This document shows positions 1 to 7,177 of a stretch of DNA of 8,553 nt, piece after piece (within the stretch, counting starts at the first letter, position 1; the number at the start of each line of letters is the position of its first letter). Made by a program: the position numbers and the translations under genes. Source of the DNA: Clostridia bacterium (GTDB lineage Bacteria; Bacillota; Clostridia; Oscillospirales; Acutalibacteraceae); assembly GCA_030536195.1 (NCBI GenBank), contig JAUNQL010000035.1, positions 1 to 8,553 on the forward strand, read 5' to 3'. Under the pieces are notes generated by a model that made no database searches, had not been told where the DNA came from, and saw only the letters and a program-made list of their open reading frames with translations.

Positions 1-31
1 AGCAAAACTCAACGGGTCAATTTTTATGAAA

Positions 32-1024
32 TTATTCCCACTCGATTGTAGCGACTGGTTTTTCTGAGATATCCCAAAGAACACGGTTAACACCTGGAAT
101 CTTAACAATGCGATCACGCATTGTGCAGAGTGTCTCAAATGGGATTTCAGGTACTGTAACAACAACTGCATCAGTTGTGTTTACGGCACGGATAACAACT
201 GCCCAACCCATGTAGCGCTGGCCAACACCGTCAACATACTTGATACCTGTTGACTGGATGTCAGGAATAGCACAGAAGTACTGCCATGGAGTCTCTGGGA
301 GTTTGCCTATCTCCTCACGAACAATTGCATCAGCCTCACGAAGTGCCTCAAGACGGTCACGTGTGATAGCACCTACGCAACGAACACCAAGGCCTGGGCC
401 TGGGAATGGCTGTCTGTAAACCATGTTGTCTGGAAGGCCAAGAACCTTACCTACAACACGAACCTCGTCCTTGTAGAGGAACTTAACTGGCTCTACGAGC
501 TCAAAGTCAAGTTCTGGTGGAAGACCACCTACATTGTGGTGTGCCTTAACGCCGTTAGATTCAAGGATGTCTGGGTAGATTGTACCCTGACCAAGGAACT
601 TAACGCCTTCAAGTTTAGATGCTTCCTCAGCAAATACATCGATAAATTCCTTACCGATAATCTTGCGCTTTGTCTCAGGATCATCAACGCCTGCAAGCTT
701 ATCAAGGAATCTGTCAACTGCATCTACATAGATAAGGTTAGCGTCCATCTGGTTCTTGAATACTTCAATAACCTGCTCTGGCTCACCTTTACGAAGAAGG
801 CCATGGTTTACATGTACGCAGACAAGCTGCTTACCAATAGCTTTGATAAGGAGTGCTGCAACAACAGATGAATCAACGCCACCTGAAAGTGCAAGGAGCA
901 CCTTGCCATCGCCTACTTGATTGCGAATTATTTCAACCTGCTCATCGATGAACGCATTTGCCTGCTCGACAGTTGTGATGCGCTCAAGATCAGCTGGACG
1001 AACATTAGAAGTCATATCCATCAT
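32..1024 (-). CDS. guaA: GMP synthase, ATP-pyrophosphatase subunit (GuaA C-terminal half, stand-alone)
   Basis: The 330-residue cytosolic protein should adenylate XMP with ATP and aminate it to GMP, the last step of guanine nucleotide synthesis. Visible family marks are the pyrophosphatase P-loop SGGVDSS (residues 47-53), VNHGLLRKGE (72-81), the QGTIYPDILES block (146-156), HHNVGGLP (162-169), RQPFPGPGLG (204-213) and the conserved C-terminal end IEWE. It covers only the ATP-pyrophosphatase and dimerisation domains; the roughly 200-residue N-terminal glutamine amidotransferase domain of usual bacterial GuaA (about 510-525 aa) is absent. This is not a truncation by the window, because the start lies inside it with an AGGAG ribosome site at 1034-1039, and the CofE-like gene ends just upstream. 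Ammonia must come from a separate amidotransferase subunit or from free ammonium. The second ATG (1021) is an equally possible start. It is the second gene of a unit with the CofE-like gene, 20 bases apart. Confidence 0.93.
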   Translation of the reverse strand: MMDMTSNVRPADLERITTVEQANAFIDEQVEIIRNQVGDGKVLLALSGGVDSSVVAALLIKAIGKQLVCVHVNHGLLRKGEPEQVIEVFKNQMDANLIYVDAVDRFLDKLAGVDDPETKRKIIGKEFIDVFAEEASKLEGVKFLGQGTIYPDILESNGVKAHHNVGGLPPELDFELVEPVKFLYKDEVRVVGKVLGLPDNMVYRQPFPGPGLGVRCVGAITRDRLEALREADAIVREEIGKLPETPWQYFCAIPDIQSTGIKYVDGVGQRYMGWAVVIRAVNTTDAVVVTVPEIPFETLCTMRDRIVKIPGVNRVLWDISEKPVATIEWE

Positions 1025-1044
1025 AATAAAAGTTCTCCTAACAA

Positions 1045-2244
1045 TTAGTTGGTGTAGTTGTCAAAATAGCCCTGTACAAGTACAACTGGTGTACCCTTGT
1101 CGCCTGAGCCAGATGTAAGGTCACAAAGTGAACCGATGAGGTCAGTAAGCTGACGAGGTGTTGTACCCTGAGAAGCCATGTTACCAACGAGATTGTCGCC
1201 TTTTGATTTGATTGATTCAGAGATAGCAGCCTTAAGAGCCTCACCTGAGAGGTCCTTATAGTCGTTATCTGCAAGGTACTTGAGCTTGAGCTCGTTTGGT
1301 GTACCGATAAGACCATCAGTGAATGCTGGTGATACTACTGGGTCAGCAAGTTCCCAAATCTTACCCTGAGGATCCTTGAAAGCACCGTCGCCGTAAACCA
1401 TTACTTCAACGTGCTTGCCTGTTGCCTTAAGGATTCTGTCCTGTACGTCAAGTACAAGGTCCTTGCACTCTCTTGGGAAGAGCTTAATCTTGTCCTCTGT
1501 TGACTTGTTAGAGCCAAGGAGGCCATAACGCTCGTTGCAGCCACTGCCGTCAACAGGAGCATTCATGATGTCATCAAGGCTGCAAACAACCTTAGCACCA
1601 GCATCCTTGAGGATTCTCTTAGTTCTAGCGCGTGTGTGGATGTCGCAGTTGAGTACGCAATCAGCGTAGTCAAGGATAGCCTTTGGCTGGTTAGCGAAGA
1701 CAACTTCTACTTCAGCACCCTCCTCTTTGCAGAGGTCTGAGTAGTATGCTACATAGTCAACGCCTGTGAACTCATGCTTGTTCTCGCCAAAGAGCTCTCT
1801 GTACTTCTCAAGAGAGAGTACATCTGAGTATGGGTTAACGCCAGCAGCGTCAATCTTGTCGAGAGATACGAGGCAGTTACCAACCTCGTCAGATGGATAA
1901 GAAAGCATAAGAACAACTTTCTTGCATCCACGAGCTATACCGCGAAGGCAGATAGCGAAACGGTTACGAGAAAGGATTGGGAAAATAACACCAACTGTCT
2001 CGCCACCGAGCTTTGCTTTCACGTCAGCAGCAATATTATCAACTGTGCAATAGTTACCCTGTGAACGAGCAACGATTGACTCAGTGATTGAAATTACGTC
2101 ACGGTCACGAAGTTCAAAACCTTCGAACTGAGCAGCTTCAATAACACCAGTAGCAACTATTTCAGCGAGGTTGTCTCCCTCACGGATAATAGGCATACGG
2201 ATACCACGTGAAACTGTTCCAACTCTTCTTTCATATTGATCCAT
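1045..2244 (-). CDS. CofE-like protein (coenzyme F420-0:L-glutamate ligase family), substrate unknown
   Basis: A 399-residue soluble protein with no signal peptide or membrane segment. The N-terminal half resembles the CofE/FbiB ligase fold (Pfam F420_ligase family): RMPIIREGDNLAEIV (residues 16-30) matches the family's GDDLAE motif, and LRDRDVISITESIVARSQG (45-63) matches its GDV...KIVS..EGR segment. Later blocks VYGDGAFKDPQGKIWE (283-298) and DPVVSPAFTDGLIG (301-314) look like the metal/nucleotide-binding part. Known family members add glutamate to coenzyme F420-0 using GTP. At 399 residues it is longer than archaeal CofE (about 250), as are related clostridial proteins of unproven function. 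No other F420 gene is visible here and its likely hosts are not known F420 makers, so the annotated reaction should not be assumed; another amide- or peptide-bond ligation is possible. It has its own promoter-like sequence and an AAAGGAGT ribosome site (2253-2260) 8 bases before the ATG, and it leads into guaA. Confidence 0.75.
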   Translation of the reverse strand: MDQYERRVGTVSRGIRMPIIREGDNLAEIVATGVIEAAQFEGFELRDRDVISITESIVARSQGNYCTVDNIAADVKAKLGGETVGVIFPILSRNRFAICLRGIARGCKKVVLMLSYPSDEVGNCLVSLDKIDAAGVNPYSDVLSLEKYRELFGENKHEFTGVDYVAYYSDLCKEEGAEVEVVFANQPKAILDYADCVLNCDIHTRARTKRILKDAGAKVVCSLDDIMNAPVDGSGCNERYGLLGSNKSTEDKIKLFPRECKDLVLDVQDRILKATGKHVEVMVYGDGAFKDPQGKIWELADPVVSPAFTDGLIGTPNELKLKYLADNDYKDLSGEALKAAISESIKSKGDNLVGNMASQGTTPRQLTDLIGSLCDLTSGSGDKGTPVVLVQGYFDNYTN

Positions 2245-2252
2245 AATGTAGG

Positions 2253-2283
2253 ACTCCTTTTATTAGAATACGAAAGTATTATA
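2253..2283 (-). promoter_or_regulatory. Promoter -10 and ribosome site of the CofE-like/guaA unit
   Basis: Reading the minus strand, a perfect TATAAT lies at 2278-2283, about 34 bases before the ATG at 2244, and the Shine-Dalgarno AAAGGAGT lies at 2253-2260. No good -35 element is seen 16-18 bases upstream; the expected place is occupied by the T-run behind the uvrB-side hairpin. The predicted leader is about 27 bases, too short for a riboswitch, so no purine-responsive leader is apparent in front of this guanine-synthesis unit. Confidence 0.5.
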
Positions 2284-2305
2284 CAACAAACGCCCAGAAA
2301 AAAGT

Positions 2306-2349
2306 AATACCTTATATAACAAATATTGCCAAAGTTTATATAAGGTATT
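2306..2349 (-). terminator. Putative intrinsic terminator after uvrB
   Basis: A perfect 14-bp inverted repeat (arms 2306-2319 and 2336-2349, AATACC.../...GGTATT) with a 16-base loop lies 48 bases after the uvrB stop. On the minus strand it is followed by a T-run (ACTTTTTTC, about 2298-2305), as expected for a terminator of uvrB. The stem is AT-rich and the loop large, so it is weaker than the other two terminators of the window; T residues on the other side leave open some bidirectional function. Confidence 0.5.
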
Positions 2350-2369
2350 TTGTGTAAATATTATAAATG

Positions 2370-2391
2370 GTTATAACAACCTTGTTATAAC
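2370..2391. repeat. 22-bp perfect palindrome just after uvrB
   Basis: Arms GTTATAACAA (2370-2379) and TTGTTATAAC (2382-2391) are exact reverse complements separated by two bases. The palindrome starts 5 bases after the uvrB stop codon. It has no T-run directly behind it on the minus strand, so it is not a classic terminator. The near-zero spacer looks more like a dimeric protein binding site or an mRNA 3' stem than a terminator. It lies about 90 bases upstream of the -10 of the CofE-like/guaA unit. Function is not known. Confidence 0.45.
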
Positions 2392-2396
2392 AACTC

Positions 2397-4361
2397 CTAC
2401 TTTTCTTCCTCAAGAGCCCTGATTTCATCCCTGTAGTGGGCAGCGAGTTCAAAGTCGAGAACACGCGCAGCTGCGCGCATTGCACGTGTAAGCTCGTTGA
2501 TTGCAGCTGCCTTTTCGGCCTTGGAAAGGCGCTTGCCTGACTTGGATTTTTCAGTCTCAACTTTAGATGTTATCTCTATTACATCACGTACATCCTTAAT
2601 AATTGTTTTAGGAATAATATTATTATCCTTATTATATTTCTCTTGGATGTCGCGGCGGCGGAACGTCTCGGTCAGAGCGCGTTCCATAGACGGCGTGACG
2701 CTGTCGGCGTACATGATGACCTCGCCGCTCGCATTACGGGCTGCGCGGCCTATCGTCTGTACAAGTGAGGTTTCGGAGCGAAGGAAGCCCTCCTTGTCAG
2801 CGTCAAGGATAGCGACGAGCGATACCTCTGGTATGTCGAGGCCCTCGCGCAGCAAGTTGATGCCAACGAGTACATCAAACTCGCCGAGACGCAAATCACG
2901 GATGATTTGCATACGCTCAATAGTATCAATATCGTGGTGCATGTAACGAACACGGATACCGTAGTTTTCAAAGTAGGTTGTTAGGTCCTCTGCCATCTTT
3001 TTAGTGAGAGTTGTAACAAGTACCCTCTCACCCCTCTCAGCACGTGTATTAATCTGAGAGATAAGGTCATCAATCTGGCCCTCAACTGGCTTTACTGTAA
3101 CTAGTGGGTCAAGGAGTCCAGTAGGTCTGATAAGCTGTTCAACTATCTGAGCGGACTTGTCACGCTCAAACTCACCAGGAGTTGCTGATACAAAGACAAC
3201 TTGATTGATGTGTGAATAGAACTCATCAAAGTTAAGTGGTCTGTTGTCAAATGCTGATGGGAGCCTAAAACCAAACTCAACCAAGTTTTCCTTCCTTGCC
3301 CTGTCTCCTCCATACATGCCACGAACCTGAGGCAATGTTACGTGTGCCTCGTCGACAAAGAGCAAGAAATCATCTGGGAAGAAGTCAAGTAATGTATATG
3401 GTGTTGAGCCAGGCGCACGGCGTGAGAGCACACGTGAGTAGTTTTCGATACCCGTGCAGAAGCCTGTCTCACGGAGCATCTCCATATCGTACTCGGTGCG
3501 CTGCTTGATGCGCTGTGCCTCTATAAGTTTGCCCTCATTCTCGAAATAAGCTACACGCTCGAAGCACTCCTGCATGATATCAGATATTGCATCCTCGCGT
3601 GTATCAGCGTCAACTACATAGTGTGACGCTGGGTAGATAGCGACGTGTGAGAGGCGTGTTTTGACATCGCCTGTCAGTGGATTGATCTCTGAAATCTGGT
3701 CGATTTCATCGCCAAAGAACTCGACACGGATTGCAAGCTCAGAATATCCTGACGGATATATCTCAACCGTGTCACCACGCACGCGGAACTTGTCGCGTAT
3801 AAAGTTGATGTCGTTACGCTCGTACTGGAGTTCCACAAGTTTACGTATCAAGTCGTCCCTGGACTTCTCCATGCCTGGGCGCAAGGAAATCATCATATTT
3901 TTATATGTGTCTGGGTCACCTATTGAATAGATACAAGACACGGACGCTACGATGATTACATCACGTCGCTCTGAGAGTGCAAATGTTGCGGAGTGACGGA
4001 GCCTGTCTATCTCGTCGTTGATTGATGAGTCCTTTTCAATGTAAGTATCAGTTGTTGGCACATATGCCTCTGGCTGATAGTAATCATAGTATGAGACAAA
4101 GTACTCAACAGCGTTGTCTGGGAACATCTCACGAAACTCTGAGCAAAGCTGTGCTGCGAGCGTCTTGTTATGAGCCAAGACAAGCGTTGGCCTGTTTACA
4201 CGCTCAATAATATTTGCCATTGTAAAGGTCTTACCAGAACCAGTAACACCAAGGAGTGTCTGCTCCTTGTATCCCTTGTTGATACCATCAACAAGCTTGT
4301 CTATAGCCTGTGGCTGATCGCCTGTTGGCTTGAATTTCGAATGTAATACGAACTTGTCCAA
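2397..4361 (-). CDS. uvrB: UvrABC system protein B (excision nuclease helicase subunit)
   Basis: A 654-residue cytosolic DNA repair protein. With UvrA it loads on damaged DNA, verifies the lesion by strand separation, and recruits UvrC for dual incision. Seen in the sequence: N-terminal KFKPTGDQP (9-17), Walker A GVTGSGKT (38-45), the damage-probing beta-hairpin start YYDYYQPEAY (91-100), Walker B DEAH (337-340), SATPG (392-396), helicase motif QTIGRAAR (535-542) and a C-terminal UVR motif (about 617-651) for UvrC contact. Length is normal for the family. The start is TTG at 4361: it has a strong AGGAGGTG ribosome site 6 bases upstream and gives the canonical short N-terminus. The in-frame ATG at 4442 would add 27 residues read through the preceding terminator hairpin. 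A sharp base-composition change occurs near the 3' end (see findings). No uvrA or uvrC is in the window. Confidence 0.97.
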   Translation of the reverse strand: MDKFVLHSKFKPTGDQPQAIDKLVDGINKGYKEQTLLGVTGSGKTFTMANIIERVNRPTLVLAHNKTLAAQLCSEFREMFPDNAVEYFVSYYDYYQPEAYVPTTDTYIEKDSSINDEIDRLRHSATFALSERRDVIIVASVSCIYSIGDPDTYKNMMISLRPGMEKSRDDLIRKLVELQYERNDINFIRDKFRVRGDTVEIYPSGYSELAIRVEFFGDEIDQISEINPLTGDVKTRLSHVAIYPASHYVVDADTREDAISDIMQECFERVAYFENEGKLIEAQRIKQRTEYDMEMLRETGFCTGIENYSRVLSRRAPGSTPYTLLDFFPDDFLLFVDEAHVTLPQVRGMYGGDRARKENLVEFGFRLPSAFDNRPLNFDEFYSHINQVVFVSATPGEFERDKSAQIVEQLIRPTGLLDPLVTVKPVEGQIDDLISQINTRAERGERVLVTTLTKKMAEDLTTYFENYGIRVRYMHHDIDTIERMQIIRDLRLGEFDVLVGINLLREGLDIPEVSLVAILDADKEGFLRSETSLVQTIGRAARNASGEVIMYADSVTPSMERALTETFRRRDIQEKYNKDNNIIPKTIIKDVRDVIEITSKVETEKSKSGKRLSKAEKAAAINELTRAMRAAARVLDFELAAHYRDEIRALEEEK

Positions 4362-4367
4362 AGAGCA

Positions 4368-4375
4368 CACCTCCT
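4368..4375 (-). promoter_or_regulatory. Ribosome binding site fixing the TTG start of uvrB
   Basis: AGGAGGTG on the minus strand, ending 6 bases before TTG at 4359-4361. No equally good site stands before any ATG near the N-terminus, so translation most likely begins at TTG. Confidence 0.85.
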
Positions 4376-4398
4376 CATAAAATTTATTAACAAACCAT

Positions 4399-4427
4399 AT
4401 AATAACACAAAGAACCCCTGTGAACAA
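4399..4427 (-). promoter_or_regulatory. Candidate uvrB promoter
   Basis: On the minus strand TATTAT (4399-4404, 5 of 6 matches to the -10 consensus) lies 17 bases after TTGTTC (4422-4427, 3 of 6 matches to the -35). The -35 sits inside the terminator hairpin of the upstream operon. This would give a leader of about 30 bases. Weak by sequence; no SOS box of the LexA type was recognised here. Confidence 0.3.
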
Positions 4428-4438
4428 CTCACAGGGGT
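4414..4438 (-). terminator. Intrinsic terminator of the cobamide ECF operon
   Basis: A perfect 10-bp stem (arms 4414-4423 and 4429-4438, ACCCCTGTGA and its complement) with a 5-base loop follows the lipoprotein stop codon by 16 bases. On the minus strand it is followed by the T-rich TTCTTTGTGTT. It separates the transporter operon from uvrB. Confidence 0.8.
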
Positions 4439-4454
4439 CCATTTGTTTAACTAA

Positions 4455-4856
4455 TTAGCCTTTTGTAGCAACAAATGAATATGCTGCGCCAGCTTCAGCC
4501 TCAATTGTGTTGATGCCTTCTGAAGCCATTTCGTCACCGATGTAAAGTGCCCAATATGTCTGTGACTCATTCCAGTCATAAGTGATGCCTGAAACTGTGT
4601 TGTAAAGACCATCTTTACTGTACTCAACGATACCAGCAGCTGCAAGTGCATCTGCAACTGTGTCTCCATCACTAAATGCTACTTCAGTCTTCTGCTCATT
4701 GCCATCAATGTCTTTAACAGTAAAGTCAAACTTGAGGTCACCAGCAGGTGCTGCAGCCTTTGTTGTGTCATCAGCCTTCTGTGCTGGTGCCTGAGCACAT
4801 GCAGCAAAAGCAAATACCATTACGAGTGAAAGTACGATTGCGATAAGTTTTTTCAT
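4455..4856 (-). CDS. DUF4430-type lipoprotein, candidate cobamide-binding partner of the ECF transporter
   Basis: A 133-residue secreted lipoprotein. Residues 1-19 are a signal peptide (MKKL, then a hydrophobic run) ending in the lipobox FAAC; Cys20 would be lipidated and anchor the protein to the outer face of the membrane. A short Ala/Lys/Thr-rich linker (about 21-40) leads into one globular domain (about 41-133). Its pattern of FTVKDIDGNE, GDTVADALAAAGI, the YWALYIG core and the final IEAEAGAAYSFVAT fits DUF4430, a domain related to the C-terminal beta-domain of transcobalamin and intrinsic factor, which helps bind vitamin B12. It is the last gene of the riboswitch-led operon, 12 bases after the S component, whose TAG stop forms part of its ribosome site (TAGGAGGA). 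Role inferred: a surface protein that binds cobamide and hands it to the S component. Binding has not been shown by sequence alone. Confidence 0.8.
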   Translation of the reverse strand: MKKLIAIVLSLVMVFAFAACAQAPAQKADDTTKAAAPAGDLKFDFTVKDIDGNEQKTEVAFSDGDTVADALAAAGIVEYSKDGLYNTVSGITYDWNESQTYWALYIGDEMASEGINTIEAEAGAAYSFVATKG

Positions 4857-4868
4857 AATTTTATCCTC

Positions 4869-5561
4869 CTAAAAATTAATACCATATTTTATCTTCACTC
4901 TGGCCAACTTTTTAAGTATTGGTCCAGAGAGAATGAACAATGTTACTGCAGTAGATATTGCCATCGAGAGATTTGGCACTACTCCTGCAAGGTACAAAGG
5001 AATGACCTTTTTGAGTGTTGGGTTGCTTATCATCCAAAAGACTGAACTTGTATCAAGTATTGGTCCAACAATCACTAGAGTTATAACAAAACCTAGTATT
5101 GTTGCTGGGATGCGCTTGGTGCCATCGATTAAGTGGGCCTTTGCAAGAAGGCCTGCGATAATACCGGCAACGCCCCATCCCAGCATCTGCCACAAGGTCC
5201 ACGGACCTTGTGAGAAAAAGAAATTGGAAACAAGTGCCGACAGCGCGCCAACCATAAATCCAGTTGATGGTCCAAATGCAAATCCAGCAATCATAATGAA
5301 TGCGATAACTGGTTTGACCATAGGCGTCGCCATAAATATAAGACGTGACGCAATGGTCAGTGCTGACATTATCGCGATAACGACAAGTTCGCGCGCTCCT
5401 GGTCGCTTGTTTTCAAAGCCGACAAAGAGTGGCAGCATTGCCGTCAGTACCATAATGGAGCCCGTAAGCAGGTAATGCACTTTGAATTTCAAAGAAATTA
5501 CCATAAGCCATAGCACTATCACTATGCATACTATATCAATTATGAGAGATTTTTTGCGCAT
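4869..5561 (-). CDS. ECF transporter S component, CbrT-like (predicted cobalamin/cobamide specificity)
   Basis: A 230-residue integral membrane protein, the substrate-binding subunit of an ECF transporter. About six hydrophobic segments are visible: residues 7-25, 31-48, 57-77, 84-115, 125-140 and 152-168, with another at 188-212. The segment SALTIASRLIF (66-76) is typical of S components, and the loop SQGPWTLWQMLGWG (117-130) resembles that of CbrT-type B12-related S proteins. Specificity is inferred from this resemblance and from the cobalamin riboswitch in front of the operon; cobinamide or another corrinoid precursor is an alternative. The start ATG at 5561 overlaps the ATPase gene by 22 bases, with only a weak AGAGGA site upstream, so translation is probably coupled to that of the ATPase. 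It should sit in the membrane with EcfT and be driven by the fused ATPase. Confidence 0.85.
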   Translation of the reverse strand: MRKKSLIIDIVCIVIVLWLMVISLKFKVHYLLTGSIMVLTAMLPLFVGFENKRPGARELVVIAIMSALTIASRLIFMATPMVKPVIAFIMIAGFAFGPSTGFMVGALSALVSNFFFSQGPWTLWQMLGWGVAGIIAGLLAKAHLIDGTKRIPATILGFVITLVIVGPILDTSSVFWMISNPTLKKVIPLYLAGVVPNLSMAISTAVTLFILSGPILKKLARVKIKYGINF

Positions 5562-7177
5562 AGCTCAATTACATCCTCTACATTAATAGCGTTCAAGAAT
5601 AAGTGTCGTGACATTCTGTTTGCAGCAGTTGTATAGAAACTGTTTTCAGAGAAGAACTTGCAAGGTGCATTGGTTGTAACAATGTTACCGTTAAAGAACA
5701 TTGAGCAAATATCAGCATACCTTGCACAGAACTCTACGTCATGGGAGACCATAACAATAGTTACTCCAGATGAAGTCAGTTCCTTTAAAATACTAGCAAA
5801 CTTGATTTTAAAGAAGTTATCGAGGCCCTTAGTTGGCTCGTCAAGAAGTATGATTTCTGGCTCACAAAGGAGTACTTTTGCAAGAGCAACACGCTGTTGC
5901 TCACCGCCTGAAATATCAAAAGGATGACTAGCAAAGAGATGCTCAATATCACACGTCTTTGCAACGCTCTCTATACGCTCGTTATCGTGCGTCATCTCAA
6001 GGAGCTCATCCTTTACTGTCTCCTTAACAAAAAGGCTTGCTGGGTCCTGTGGGAGCATTGAGCAGCGTCCATTGGCACGGACCTTGCCTCGATATGGTTT
6101 TACTACATTACAAATTGCTTTGAGCGTAGTGGATTTGCCTGTACCATTGCCACCAACGATGGCAAAGAGTTTGCCCTTTGGTACGTTTAAATCAACACCT
6201 TTCAAGATGTCTTTGCCCTGTCTTTCATACCTAAACCAAACGTCAGAAAGGCTGATTACTGAATCTTTTTTTGCTGCCTTTTCATCATAGATATCCTCAA
6301 CCTTTTCAAGAGAAGGAATCAGTTTGTCTGTATAACCAATTATTGATGTAAGGAATTCCGCACCCTCACGAACAGTCAAAGGACACGCATGAGAAGAAGT
6401 AACTGCCGAGTCAATGCCGTGATACACCTGAACAGGTGTTGGCATAGCTGCAAACATCTCGTTTTCAGTACTCTTTAAAAACTCACCTATCTTGTGTGGC
6501 TCATCGCAAGCAAGTATCTTGCCCTCTTGCATCAAGACAACTCTGTCAGATGCATAGAGGATGTCCTCAAGCCTGTGCTCGGTGATGATGATTGTTGTAC
6601 CAAGCTCCAAGTTAATCTTGCGTACTGTATTTAAAAAGTCAGCTGCAGCAATTGGATCAAGTTGAGATGTAGGCTCATCAAGAATTAAAACCGATGGCTG
6701 CATCGCCATAATTGATGCAAGGTTAAGGAGCTGCTTTTGTCCACCAGATAAGTCAGATGTGTCCTTGTCAAACCAGTTTTGAATACCAAAGTAGGATGCC
6801 ATCTCTGCAACACGAAGCCTTATAGTGCTCTTGTCACAACCAAGGTTTTCAAGTCCAAAGCTGAGTTCATGCCAAACCTTGTCTGTTACGATCTGGTCAT
6901 CTGGATTTTGCATTACAAAGCCTATAAAACTTGCCTGCTCATAAGTTGAAATATCAGAAAGTTCCTTGCCATTAAACTTAATAGATCCTACTCTCTCACC
7001 AGCTGGCGCCAAAACCGTTTTGAGGTGGCGAAGAAGTGTTGACTTACCGCTGCCGCTCTTGCCACAAACAGTGATGTACTCACCGTGTTCGATTGTAAGA
7101 TTAATATTATCTAGGACTCTCTTTTCAGGATTTGTTGCATACGAGAAACTTAGATTCTTGATCTCAAAATCTGCCAT
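5540..7177 (-). CDS. ECF transporter energizing ATPase, two fused ABC domains (EcfA-EcfA')
   Basis: A 545-residue cytosolic ABC ATPase with two nucleotide-binding domains in one chain, powering the vitamin transporter. Domain 1 (about 1-235): Walker A GKSGSGKST (39-47), Q-loop Q90 in MQNPDDQ, signature LSGGQKQ (143-149), Walker B LILDEPTS (164-171), switch His201. Domain 2 (about 306-515): Walker A GGNGTGKST (342-350), Q-loop Q377, signature ISGGEQQ (422-428), Walker B ILLDEPTKG (443-451), switch His479. All catalytic residues are present in both, so both sites should hydrolyse ATP. A linker (about 236-305) carries CPLTVREGAEFL, a segment also common in other fused ECF ATPases. Most ECF modules use two separate genes (EcfA1, EcfA2); fused forms are typical of dedicated group I systems such as CbrU. 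The ATG at 7177 has an AAAGGAGG site and overlaps ecfT by 28 bases. Confidence 0.95.
   Translation of the reverse strand: MADFEIKNLSFSYATNPEKRVLDNINLTIEHGEYITVCGKSGSGKSTLLRHLKTVLAPAGERVGSIKFNGKELSDISTYEQASFIGFVMQNPDDQIVTDKVWHELSFGLENLGCDKSTIRLRVAEMASYFGIQNWFDKDTSDLSGGQKQLLNLASIMAMQPSVLILDEPTSQLDPIAAADFLNTVRKINLELGTTIIITEHRLEDILYASDRVVLMQEGKILACDEPHKIGEFLKSTENEMFAAMPTPVQVYHGIDSAVTSSHACPLTVREGAEFLTSIIGYTDKLIPSLEKVEDIYDEKAAKKDSVISLSDVWFRYERQGKDILKGVDLNVPKGKLFAIVGGNGTGKSTTLKAICNVVKPYRGKVRANGRCSMLPQDPASLFVKETVKDELLEMTHDNERIESVAKTCDIEHLFASHPFDISGGEQQRVALAKVLLCEPEIILLDEPTKGLDNFFKIKFASILKELTSSGVTIVMVSHDVEFCARYADICSMFFNGNIVTTNAPCKFFSENSFYTTAANRMSRHLFLNAINVEDVIELCAKNLS

Noticed and set aside
536..871. 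111-residue open frame on the plus strand
   Set aside because: Antisense to guaA, with no ribosome site and no recognisable family.
2245..2396. Possible purine or PreQ1-type riboswitch before the CofE-like/guaA unit
   Set aside because: The predicted leader after the -10 is only about 27 bases and no aptamer core was recognised; the inverted repeats lie upstream of the promoter.
2497..2946. 149-residue open frame on the plus strand
   Set aside because: Antisense to the well-supported helicase part of uvrB; a product of its biased codons.
4933..5475. 180-residue open frame on the plus strand
   Set aside because: It lies wholly antisense to the S component gene, has no ribosome site or recognisable motif, and its composition is that of a mirror of membrane-protein codons.
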